Positions 35,140-43,587 of a DNA stretch of 64,000 bases are shown here, piece after piece. The DNA comes from Cobetia crustatorum (GTDB lineage Bacteria > Pseudomonadota > Gammaproteobacteria > Pseudomonadales > Halomonadaceae): assembly GCF_000591415.1 (NCBI RefSeq), contig NZ_JEMF01000025.1:62001-126000 (forward strand), in the 5' to 3' direction. The translations under genes and the position numbers were made by a program. The notes beneath the pieces were generated by a model. That model was given only the letters and a program-made list of their open reading frames with translations. It searched no databases and was not told the DNA's origin. Position 1 is the stretch's first letter. Each line of letters starts with the position of its first letter.

Positions 35140-35481
35140 TCACGCGTTATCGCTGAGGCTCTGCTGAACACGGCTGGCAGCAACGCTTTTACCTTGATCA
35201 TTGACCACCGGATTAGCGCTGGTCAGTGAAGCAGTGCTGCTGCCCTTGAGGCTCTGCGCGTTCAAGGACTGCTCAACGCGTCCAGCGGCAACGCTCATGC
35301 CTGTTTCGGAGAAGCTCTGCTGACCAGTAGCAGGGGACTGCGACTGACCGATGATCTGATGACTGCTCACGGCTTCCTGAACACGCTGGGCAGCAGGGCT
35401 GTCATCAGCAGCGAGTGCAGAGGTACTTGCTGCAGCGAGAATAACAGTAGCGAACAGCGCTTTGAGGGATACGTTTTTCAT
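35140..35481 (-). CDS. Exported triple-repeat protein, type B (array 1, first)
   Basis: A 113-residue protein with a signal peptide (MKNVSLKALFATVILAAAST, cleavage near ALA-A). The repeats are DSPAAQRVQEAVSSHQ, GMSVAAGRVEQSLNAQS and GKSVAASRVQQSLSDNA. CAGGAG lies seven bases before the ATG. It is first in the array; 77 and 52 bp separate the three genes, which suggests one transcript. A long leader region upstream is duplicated before the gene at 38556. Function unknown. Confidence 0.75.
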   Translation of the reverse strand: MKNVSLKALFATVILAAASTSALAADDSPAAQRVQEAVSSHQIIGQSQSPATGQQSFSETGMSVAAGRVEQSLNAQSLKGSSTASLTSANPVVNDQGKSVAASRVQQSLSDNA

Positions 35482-37047
35482 GAGAAGACTCCTGGTCCTT
35501 TTATGCGGATGCTTTCCGCTGATAGTGAGTGCTCAGAGTGAAGATCGGATACTGCTGACCCCTGTCCGGGTCGAATCATTCAAACTCTGGCGATCTTGCT
35601 GTGCCTCGATGATTAACAGACTAATCTTTAATCCGCTTTCTAACTAGCCATCCCACTGGCAGCTCACTGTTTCCCTGAGAGAAACACACTTGCAAACTCT
35701 CCTTCGTTTGCCCAGCGTTCTGACGATCTGCTGACCGAGCGTGACATACCACTAAAATCACACCTTAAGACAACTCACGTACAACCATGCTGATGAAGCG
35801 ATGCCTGGCTTCTGCTGACGAATACCGCCGTATACTGCACGGCACCCCGCCCCCATACCATCGACTTTCGGAGTAAACCATCACGCCTCATCCACCACCT
35901 TGGTCGAACATGATTCATGCTGCGTGTGTGTCTTCATGTTCTGATGAGTAATACGCCACAGTGTCCAAGCTGGATGCCAACAAATCGGAAAAATGCGTTT
36001 TTTTCTCTATTGCGCATCTTAAGACCATAATTAATGCACACATCAGCAAAAAAAATGTGCCAACCAGCCTCAGCTCATATGCACGATTATGCTAATGAAA
36101 TACTGTTTTCCGCGTACAAGCCTTGCTAGAACGGGACAGCCACCGGGTACTACGAAAAATGACTACATTGACAGGGCGGCCTTCAGATGATCCAACATTT
36201 TCTGTTGGCTAAAGCACTGAGGCAGGCACCTGCCCCGCCTCCTCGATGACACGCATTGTGAACGCATCATGTACTGAGAAATACTCTCCCTCAGGCACAG
36301 CATTGGTTCCAACTATGAATCAATGCTGCTCCCTGCACTGACCTCGAACAGTCAGCGAACTGCAAACCCTTCACTAAATACAATGTTTTCAATAGGTTGA
36401 GAATAAAGTTTCACCTATACCGCTACCGTTGCAGGCAAGAACCCCTCACCCAAGATGTCACGGAGATGCTTTGCGATATCGATAGCCTCGACTGTCTAGC
36501 GACTCATCCATCACTGCCCATTGATTCACTACCCATCCTTCTATCCACTCGCTTATAGGAGCTATCGACGGAACTCAGATGGCAGCATTACGAGGGGATA
36601 GCTAAGCAAAAGGCTGATAGGTAGGCCTACCGCACTTATCGATAGGCACAAAAAAAACCCGCCAGTAGCGGGCAATGAATATCGAGACAGTGACATTCAA
36701 GACAGGAAAACACTCAAGAAAGGAGGCGGCAGATCGAGCGCGCATAAGGCATCATGAGCACAGAGCATAACGCCCTTGCGTGAAGATTCTACCGACGAGA
36801 GAAAGGATCAAATACCGCAAGCATGCATGAAGGCGTCTTTCCCTCATGCGCTGCCTCGCGCTTATACCACTTCACGTACACGCGACATCATGTTCATACG
36901 ACGACTATGAAGCCAGCTCTCACTGACCCCGACCGCCTGACTCTCAAGACGACCAGGGCCAGCGACACATCATCATGCAGAGAACGATATCTCACTTGAA
37001 GATGCGTCTTGATTAATTACCGAATACAAACACATTGTACGCGGTGA
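35482..37047. other. Long non-coding region, including duplicated leader (copy 1)
   Basis: 1.57 kb with no credible gene. About 35482-36410 is a diverged copy of 38901-39800. The first 170 bp are roughly 85% identical by eye, and further conserved blocks include CCTTGGTCGAACATGATT and CTGATGAGTAATACGCCAC. A small hairpin (GACCC...GGGTC, near 35560-35575) is kept in both. The rest includes the element at 36650-36723. Confidence 0.7.
36650..36723 (-). ncRNA. Candidate small RNA or conserved 3' end, copy 2
   Basis: This is the second copy of the element at 33436-33513. On minus, ATATTCATTGCCCGC leads into the hairpin CCCGC/GCGGG and eight T. It lies about 325 bp beyond the stop of the exported dehalogenase-like gene, far for its own terminator. 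Confidence 0.45.
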
Positions 37048-37818
37048 TTATTCGCTCTTACCTAATATATCAGCCAGTTCATGTAAATCTTTCACGACGT
37101 GATCCGGCTGCTTGGCCAGCGGATAAAGCGCTTTGCCAGGACGAGCAATAAAGGTCGTTTGTAAACCAGCTTCCTTGGCACCCGCTACATCCCAACCGTG
37201 CGCCGCCACCATCATTGCTTCTTCTGGCTTTACATTGAGTTTTTCAAGCACCCACTCATAAGAGCGCAGATCAGGCTTATATATCTTGATATCTTCAATG
37301 CTGTAACGCTCATCAAAATACGACAGCAAGCCGGCGCTTTCGAACTGGGCTTTGACAGCCTTGTTCGAAGAGTTGGTCAGACTGACGATCTTGTATCCCT
37401 GTGCCTTCAGCTCCGCCAGACCTTCCTTGACGTCAGCATGCGGCGGCAGCGTCAACAATGGCGTGATGATAGCCTTCTTGGCTTGCTCGCCTGTGAGCTC
37501 GATATCGTTGTTTTGGGCGACAATCAGCAATGAAGCAACGCCGATCTGACCAAAATCGTGATAATCCTTGGTTACGGTATCGACCAGGGAATAATGCAAC
37601 ATGGTGGAGAACCACAACGGGAGCAGATCTTCTCTACCACCCAGCGCATCACCCACGGAACTGCGCATGGACGTCAGGTCAAGCAATGTTTCATTGACAT
37701 CAAAGATAAGTACCTTGGGCTTATCAACAGCATCGCTGGCCATCGCATAGCCGGAAACAAGACTCGCACCGAGGAGCAAAGAACATGTCAATGTCTTCAG
37801 TGATTTCAAGATTGGCAT
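37048..37818 (-). CDS. Exported haloacid dehalogenase-like hydrolase (type II)
   Basis: A 256-residue HAD-superfamily protein with an N-terminal signal peptide (MPILKSLKTLTCSLLLGASL, cleavage near AMA-S). The HAD core follows: motif I FDVNETLLDL with the nucleophile aspartate, motif II SLTNSSNKAVKAQFE, the lysine in IKIYKPDLRSYE and motif III VAAHGWDVAGAKEAG. These match L-2-haloacid dehalogenases, about 225 residues without a signal. Such enzymes are normally cytoplasmic, so periplasmic export is unusual. It sits between the two triple-repeat arrays on the same strand in AT-richer DNA. It may hydrolyse 2-haloacids or another small substrate. Confidence 0.88.
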   Translation of the reverse strand: MPILKSLKTLTCSLLLGASLVSGYAMASDAVDKPKVLIFDVNETLLDLTSMRSSVGDALGGREDLLPLWFSTMLHYSLVDTVTKDYHDFGQIGVASLLIVAQNNDIELTGEQAKKAIITPLLTLPPHADVKEGLAELKAQGYKIVSLTNSSNKAVKAQFESAGLLSYFDERYSIEDIKIYKPDLRSYEWVLEKLNVKPEEAMMVAAHGWDVAGAKEAGLQTTFIARPGKALYPLAKQPDHVVKDLHELADILGKSE

Positions 37819-38114
37819 AACAGGAATTCCAGTATCAGTTTAGCTCGGAGTGTCATATACAAAACTTCAGCATATGATTTCGTTTAAAATACGTGAGCCA
37901 TGATGCCATTTAAATCAATCACTTACTAGAGACTGAGTAACATTTATCATCACTACACGCGAAAATCGTTATTTACTCAACAGCTATCATATAATCATTT
38001 CCACTGGTCATATTGGCTCTAAAAAGATACCCAGCATTCACCATGACAATGGTAATCGGTATAACAATAAGCATCATGTCACATGATATTTATTTAGATT
38101 AGTCAATCAACAAA
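37819..38114. other. AT-rich region upstream of the dehalogenase-like gene
   Basis: About 300 bp, strongly AT-rich compared with the rest of the window. It contains the presumed dehalogenase promoter on minus. No gene is seen. Confidence 0.5.
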
Positions 38115-38447
38115 TTAGACACTTGTTTCAAGTGCATGCTGTACGCGAGTAGCAGAGACACTCTTGCCGGCATCATTAGTGAAACTCTGGACATCAGATA
38201 CTCGCTGGCGGCGCTCGCCCTTGATCATGTCAGTACTCAACAATTGCTCAACACGACCTGCGGCAACGCTCATGCCGGTATCAGCAAAGGTGGCCTGTTG
38301 GGTGGCAGCAACTTGCACCTGTCCATTGATGGTTTGCTCGCTCAGCGTGGAGCGCACCTGGGCATCGGCAACGCTATCAGCGGCAGCAATACCCGTGGTG
38401 GCGATGGAAAGTGCGGCGGTAGCAATCAAGGTATTGATGAGTTTCAT
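38115..38447 (-). CDS. Exported triple-repeat protein, type A (array 2)
   Basis: A 110-residue paralog of the protein at 34348, with the same signal peptide (MKLINTLIATAALSIATTGI) and repeats DSVADAQVRSTLSEQ, GMSVAAGRVEQLLSTDM and GKSVSATRVQHALETSV. CGGAG lies before the ATG as in array 1. It is the second gene of array 2, downstream of the hybrid gene at 38556, and is followed by the AT-rich spacer and the dehalogenase-like gene on the same strand. Confidence 0.75.
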   Translation of the reverse strand: MKLINTLIATAALSIATTGIAAADSVADAQVRSTLSEQTINGQVQVAATQQATFADTGMSVAAGRVEQLLSTDMIKGERRQRVSDVQSFTNDAGKSVSATRVQHALETSV

Positions 38448-38555
38448 GAGATATCTCCGGGAAAATTAGGTCTTGCAGCTTTTCATAAGCCAAGCATTTA
38501 CACGCTCAGCATTCGGCGAGAACGGTCGCGCAGTGCGCATATCGCGCTTCTGCCA

Positions 38556-38900
38556 TCAGGCGTTGTCGTTTAAAGCGTGTTCAAAGCGAGTGGCGGCAAC
38601 GCTCTTGCCCTTGTCATTATCCAAGACCTGAGAAGTGGACACGCTACCCATTCGCTCACCTTTGATCATGTCTGCATTCAGGGACTGCTCAACACGACTC
38701 GCAGCGATGCTCATGCCAGTGCCAGCAAAGGCTGTTTGCTGAGTGGTGGCAGACTGATGAGCCTGACCAACGATCTGCTGGCTACTCAATGACTCCTGGA
38801 CACGCTGTGCAACGGGGCTGTCATCGGCGGCCAGTGCAGAGGTACTTGCGGTAGCGAGAATGACGGTGGCGAACAATGCTGTGAGAGAAATGTTTTTCAT
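38556..38900 (-). CDS. Exported triple-repeat protein, hybrid B/AB (array 2)
   Basis: A 114-residue protein. The start at 38900 (MKNISLTALFATVILATAST) has AGGAG seven bases upstream. The N-terminal half (signal peptide and DSPVAQRVQESLSSQQIVGQ) matches the type B protein at 35140. The C-terminal half (GERMGSVSTSQVLDNDKGKS and ATRFEHALNDNA) matches type AB at 34733. The switch lies in the second repeat, around GMSIAASRVEQSL. This is what recombination between adjacent B and AB genes, deleting the DNA between, would give. Its leader is the second copy of the duplicated non-coding region. Confidence 0.75.
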   Translation of the reverse strand: MKNISLTALFATVILATASTSALAADDSPVAQRVQESLSSQQIVGQAHQSATTQQTAFAGTGMSIAASRVEQSLNADMIKGERMGSVSTSQVLDNDKGKSVAATRFEHALNDNA

Positions 38901-39940
38901 GAGAAGACTCCTGGTCCCTTGATGCGGATGTTTTCCGCTAATAGTGAGCGCCTGGAGTGAAGGTCGACTACTGCTGACCCCTGTCCGGGTCAAGTCCTTC
39001 AAGCCATGGCGGCCTTGCTGTGCCTTAATGATTAACAGACTAATATTTATGACGCTTTCTAACTAGCCCTTTTACAGAAAGCCCACTGTTTCCAAAACAG
39101 AAACGCGCTGACACATCGCACTCCAGCCACCTTGTGTTTTCTTGATGCATCGGCCGACCCTGAAACACAACTCCAATAACACTTACATACAATTTTCGTA
39201 CAATATTTACAGCGAAAAAATTCCTGCTCCTTGCTGCCAAATATCGTGCGGCACCCTCTTTTCAGACTATCGACTTTCGGTGTAAATCAACACACTTACA
39301 TACACCCTTGGTCGAACATGATTCGTACAGCAGGGCGTGCCTTCATGTGCTGATGAGTAATACGCCACGTCGTCACAACTGGATGCTAGAAAATCGAAAA
39401 AATGCGTATTTTTCTTTCACCTTCACTCAAAGCCCAGTATTCATGCACTCTTCAGGGAAAATATTGTGCTCATAGAGCGAGATTCATGAAATCACTCTGG
39501 CTCTCGGGAGTACGTTTTACGCGTGCTAGCCTTACCAGAACATGACATTTCCTCAAAAGCACAGGAGATGATGTCATTGCCAAGGTGATGCACAGGTGAA
39601 CAGGAAATTTTCTGCTGCCAAGCTCATTCACGCAGAGCACACACGGCGACGTCGATGGAACTGCGAAAAACAGGTAGACACACCTCTATTCAGCAACTGA
39701 ATTGGTTCTGAAAAAGAATCAATAATGCGCCATTGCGCGCTATCAAACTGCTTGGCGAGCAACATTAAATGCGTTAAAGGTAATGTTTTGAATGGCTTGA
39801 TTGATGCAGATCAAGTTTAGGGCTTTGCAACCCGCCTCTTCGATGGGTATCCGAGGTGCTCAAGCGTTGAGTGATGACATCTAAAGGCAGCTGCCGTGAG
39901 CCATATTCCTCACCAGTCCCCCTGAGATACACTGAGCAAC
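38901..39940. other. Non-coding region, duplicated leader (copy 2)
   Basis: About 1.04 kb without a gene. 38901-39800 is homologous to 35482-36410, with decreasing similarity away from the gene. The right end holds the upstream region of the DUF1853 gene. Confidence 0.7.
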
Positions 39941-41245
39941 ATGCCCATTCTCCCCTCAGATAGTACAAGGGAAGCGCTTGAGAGCGCTGTTGACCGTCCC
40001 CTTGCTCAACAAGCCTCTGAGACCCAAGTCTCAGCTGATCAGGGCCATGCCTCTCACTCCCCACCTGGCTCGTCCACGTCCTCTGTTGCTGAGTGGCTGG
40101 CCTCCCCTGGTGCTGCGACCGATGACTTGCGAGCGTCGAGCGCGCTTTATCACCATCCGCTAGTCAGAGATATTGCCTGGCTACTGAGTACACCGGACCT
40201 GCTGCATATCTCTGCCTATCCACGCCCGTCCTTGTCGAGTCTCGGACTGGCAGATAGCGACGTGCGTCATCGCTGGCTGAGTGAGCTTGAACAGCAGCCG
40301 CAGATACTTGAAGGCGCCATTGATGAGCACCGCCACTATCGACTGGGCCGCTATCATGAGCTGCTGTGGCAGTTTGTCCTGAAGCACGCTCCCGACAGCC
40401 GGCTCCTGATCAGTAACCTGGTGATAAAGGACGCCAAAATTACGCTGGGTGAGCTAGACCTGATCTACCAGACCAGCAGCGAGCGCGCGCCGACCCACCT
40501 GGAGGTCGCAATCAAGTTCTATCTCGGACTGCCAGAAGGCCCCGGAGCGGTAAATAGCCCAGCACGCTGGATAGGACCCGGTGGCGCTGACAGCCTGGCC
40601 ATCAAGTATCAGCGCAGCCTGTATCATCAACTGCCGCTGGCCCACACTCCCAAAGGACTGCACACTTTGAGGGCGGCACTTGATAAGATCGAACGTGATG
40701 AGACGGGACTTGAGAAAGTCGAGCCTGAAGTACCTCTTCAGCAACAGCTGGCACTCCCTGGGTGTCTCTTTCGCCCCTGGCAGCCAGAGACGACACTGGC
40801 AGATCACCTCCCGCCTCCCGCTGGCTGTCATCCTGATACTGCGATGCAGGCAGGCTGGTGGGTACGCTTGAGCGACTTCCCTGCTTTTTGTGCTGCACTG
40901 AGCAAGACCAGCACAGATGAGGCTGTCCGCGAGCAGCAGTGTCTGCAAGGTATCGTGCGAGAAAAGCCTGCCTGGCTAGCGCCGCCACTGAAAGAGGATC
41001 TTGTTCCGTGGCACGCACTGGGTGATTGGCTGCATCAATATTTTTGTGTGAGTGAGCAGCACACCTCACGACCACCGCACCCTCGCCAGCTATGGCTCGA
41101 GCTGACGCCGGAAATCTCATCGGCCACCTCACACTCTGTCATTCCCTCTGCCACCACTCATGTCAGCCATCAATGGCGCGTATTTGTCGTCCCCGACGAC
41201 TGGCCAAATCAAGTGCCATTGCCCCCTGTAAGCAAAGGGCGCTAG
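39941..41245 (+). CDS. DUF1853 family protein
   Basis: A 434-residue protein. After a polar tail of about 65 residues come LVRDIAWLLSTPDLLH, HYRLGRYHELLWQFVLKHAP and ITLGELDLIYQ, with THLEVAIKFYLGLPEG and the later CLFRPW. The GE-D and HLE-A-KFY residues resemble a nuclease-like (PD-(D/E)XK) core, typical of DUF1853, whose function is unknown. There is no strong ribosome binding site at the ATG. The N-terminal tail is longer than in relatives I remember, so a later start is possible. Confidence 0.85.
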   Translation: MPILPSDSTREALESAVDRPLAQQASETQVSADQGHASHSPPGSSTSSVAEWLASPGAATDDLRASSALYHHPLVRDIAWLLSTPDLLHISAYPRPSLSSLGLADSDVRHRWLSELEQQPQILEGAIDEHRHYRLGRYHELLWQFVLKHAPDSRLLISNLVIKDAKITLGELDLIYQTSSERAPTHLEVAIKFYLGLPEGPGAVNSPARWIGPGGADSLAIKYQRSLYHQLPLAHTPKGLHTLRAALDKIERDETGLEKVEPEVPLQQQLALPGCLFRPWQPETTLADHLPPPAGCHPDTAMQAGWWVRLSDFPAFCAALSKTSTDEAVREQQCLQGIVREKPAWLAPPLKEDLVPWHALGDWLHQYFCVSEQHTSRPPHPRQLWLELTPEISSATSHSVIPSATTHVSHQWRVFVVPDDWPNQVPLPPVSKGR

Positions 41246-41580
41246 CAGTAGCGATGAGGGTGGACCGCCAATACTGATGGCCATTGCTGACACGTACTAC
41301 GTACTTCACCGCAACACCACGGCTAGCGGTACGCACTTTGTCTTGCCACGTGAAATCAACGATAATGCGCCGCGTCTGATCACGGCCTCGACATCCGTCG
41401 CCGCATGATCTCGCCATATGACCCGCGTGCAACACCACCCCATTGCTCTCGGGCTTGCTGGTGACCCACCCTTGTCGCTGGCCAACGGCTTCTCGGCATA
41501 CTGTCGTTTTACCGGCACACTGCTGGCCTCACGACATCTTGTATGCCGCAACGCATCCGCTGAATCCGCAGGACTTCATC
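41246..41580. other. Region upstream of brnQ
   Basis: 335 bp. An open frame continues through the right half into brnQ but lacks BrnQ-like sequence and a ribosome binding site, so I treat it as leader. ACGTACTACGTAC near 41294 is a short direct repeat. Confidence 0.45.
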
Positions 41581-42921
41581 TTGAAAACTCGACTTTCCAG
41601 CCTCGACATTGTGGCGCTGGGCTTCATGACCTTTGCCCTCTTTCTTGGTGCAGGCAACATCATCTTCCCGCCTCAGGTGGGCCAAGGTGCTGGTGCTGAA
41701 TTCTGGCCGGCGGCACTCGGCTTTCTTGCCACTGGTGTTGGCATGCCACTGGCCGGTATCGTCGCGGTTGCCGTGATTGGTGGTGGGCTCGACAAGATCA
41801 CCTCGCCGCTCCCCAAATGGGCAGCTGCAGCTTTTGGCGTGGCCATCTATCTTTCCATCGGACCGATGTTTGCCATTCCGCGCACCGGCACCGTCGCGTT
41901 TGAAATGGGTATGCGCCCGTTCATCAACATGACGCCGCAGAGCGGTCTGGCACTGCATTCAGTACTTTTCTTCGGTATCGCGACACTGATTGCGCTGAGC
42001 CCAGGCAAGCTGATGGATGTCGTCGGCAAGTGGCTGACGCCGCTATTGATCGCGCTGCTGGCATTGATTGCCACCTTCACGATCATCAATCCGCAGGGGC
42101 CATTGGGCCCTGTCAGCCCTGAGTGGGCCGAGTCTCCCTTCATGACCGGTTTCCAGCAGGGCTATCTGACCATGGATGCGTTGGCCTCAATGGTGTTCGG
42201 CATCCTGATCGTCTCGGCCATCAAGGCACGCGGCGTGACCGCTACCGCTGACGTGACCCGCTATACGCTATGGGCGGGCGCCATTGCTGCCATCTGTCTG
42301 GCAGCAGTCTATCTGCCGCTGACCTACATGGGTGCCACTAGTCACGCGCTGGTGACGGAAGCAGGCAAGGGTGAGCTGATCCCGGTGTATGTCGAGGCAT
42401 TGTTTGGTGATGCTGGCAAATTGATTCTTGCGCTCGTGATCACGCTGGCCTGCCTCACGACTGCCGTTGGCCTCTTGACCTCTTGTGGCGAGTTTTTCAA
42501 TCGTCTACTGCCCGCGGTGCCCTATCGTGCCCTGGTCGTGGTGATGGCCATCGCCTCAGCGCTGATCGCCAATCTTGGGCTCGCAGCACTGATCAGCATC
42601 TCGATTCCGGTACTGGTGACGCTCTACCCACTGGTGCTGGTGCTGACGCTACTGTCTTACCTGCGTCCACATTTACATGATGCACCACGCGTGTTCACCT
42701 GGAGCCTGGGCCTAACCCTGCTGGTCAGCCTGCTGGATGGCTTTGAAGCCAGCGGTATCGATACCTTGATGGCAATCTCGCATAGGATCGAGCCGCTGTT
42801 GCCACTGGCCTCCATGAATCTTGGCTGGCTGGCACCGGCACTGATGGGCCTGATCATCGGTTTGCTGACCAGTCGTCGTGAACAGTCAAACCTGGACCCG
42901 GAGCTGATTCGCAACAGCTGA
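41581..42921 (+). CDS. brnQ: Branched-chain amino acid:cation symporter BrnQ (LIV-II)
   Basis: A 446-residue twelve-helix transporter. I place the start at the TTG at 41581: AGGA lies seven bases upstream and translation from it gives MKTRLSSLDIVALGFMTFAL, the normal BrnQ N-terminus. The upstream ATG at 41443 would add 46 unrelated residues. FLGAGNIIFPPQVGQGAG, GPMFAIPRTGTVAFEMG and VTLACLTTAVGLLTSCGEFF are family signatures. It imports leucine, isoleucine and valine with sodium or protons. It ends in a strong terminator. Confidence 0.93.
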   Translation: MKTRLSSLDIVALGFMTFALFLGAGNIIFPPQVGQGAGAEFWPAALGFLATGVGMPLAGIVAVAVIGGGLDKITSPLPKWAAAAFGVAIYLSIGPMFAIPRTGTVAFEMGMRPFINMTPQSGLALHSVLFFGIATLIALSPGKLMDVVGKWLTPLLIALLALIATFTIINPQGPLGPVSPEWAESPFMTGFQQGYLTMDALASMVFGILIVSAIKARGVTATADVTRYTLWAGAIAAICLAAVYLPLTYMGATSHALVTEAGKGELIPVYVEALFGDAGKLILALVITLACLTTAVGLLTSCGEFFNRLLPAVPYRALVVVMAIASALIANLGLAALISISIPVLVTLYPLVLVLTLLSYLRPHLHDAPRVFTWSLGLTLLVSLLDGFEASGIDTLMAISHRIEPLLPLASMNLGWLAPALMGLIIGLLTSRREQSNLDPELIRNS

Positions 42922-42952
42922 TCACTTGGACCCAAGTCTGCATCCGAGCGTA

Positions 42953-42989
42953 AAAAAGCCCACCCTTCATCATGAGGGGTGGGCTTTTT
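42953..42989. terminator. Terminator after brnQ
   Basis: AAAAAGCCCACCC pairs with GGGTGGGCTTTTT, with the arms extending inward by a few pairs. It is usable from both sides because the next gene converges. Confidence 0.9.
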
Positions 42990-43025
42990 CATGGTGCCAA
43001 TCGCGTTATGACGCTGGAATATAGT

Positions 43026-43526
43026 CTACCGAGGCGTCGTGCGCGATAACCCTAGCTGGGCTAACGTCGCGTCATCCAGCGAGTGCTCAGCCTCCACCGC
43101 CGCCAAGCGTGAAAAATATGCCTGTGACAGTAGACCTTGCCCACCCAACAAGTGATCAAGGTATTCGCGAGCCGGCTTGAGACCTTCAGTCGTTCGCTCA
43201 GGCAATGCCACATAGACCCACGCCTCAATCACGCCCTCATGGGTCTCGATTGGATGTAGATAGCGCTCATATTCGTGCGGCCGACCCTCAAAGGGGTCCA
43301 TCAGTTCAATCTGCTCTGGCGTCGCAAGTTCATAGAGGACGCCTTCGACACGTGAGTCACCGGCAGGCTGCACATTGGCATGCGCAATACCTGCCACTTT
43401 TGACGCCTTGTCAAACGCCAGCCGATGACCTTCCAGCCACCCCAGTAGCGCCCGCCGCGTATCTCCAATGCGCGCTGAAACCCGCTCCGCATTCATGTTG
43501 CTACCGTAGGCGAAGTAGTAGGCCAT
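43026..43526 (-). CDS. Gamma-glutamylcyclotransferase-like protein
   Basis: A 166-residue protein with the AIG2/GGCT fold. YYFAYGSNMNAERVSARIG carries the Y-G-S-N phosphate/substrate loop. MDPFEGRPHEYER holds the glutamate that acts as general acid/base in the family. Such enzymes release 5-oxoproline from gamma-glutamyl peptides. GGAG lies upstream of the ATG, directly after a heptamer repeat. It is downstream of yqcC on the same strand. Confidence 0.88.
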   Translation of the reverse strand: MAYYFAYGSNMNAERVSARIGDTRRALLGWLEGHRLAFDKASKVAGIAHANVQPAGDSRVEGVLYELATPEQIELMDPFEGRPHEYERYLHPIETHEGVIEAWVYVALPERTTEGLKPAREYLDHLLGGQGLLSQAYFSRLAAVEAEHSLDDATLAQLGLSRTTPR

Positions 43527-43538
43527 GTAGACTTCTCC

Positions 43539-43587
43539 AGTGCTTAGTGCTTAGTGCTTAGTGCTCAGTGCTCAGTGCTCAGTGATC
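43539..43587. repeat. Heptamer tandem repeat between yqcC and the GGCT gene
   Basis: Seven near-perfect units, on plus AGTGCTT three times, AGTGCTC three times and AGTGATC once. On minus the units read TRAGCAC, each carrying TGA or TAA. They overlap the end of yqcC and stop just before the ribosome binding site of the downstream gene. Slippage could vary the spacing between the two genes. Confidence 0.85.

Noticed and set aside
34348-39800. Insertion sequence or transposon explaining the duplication
   Set aside because: No transposase, integrase or terminal inverted repeats; the duplicated blocks are gene arrays with leaders.
43539-43587. CRISPR array
   Set aside because: The heptamers are directly adjacent with no spacers; simple tandem repeat. 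No cas genes are seen.
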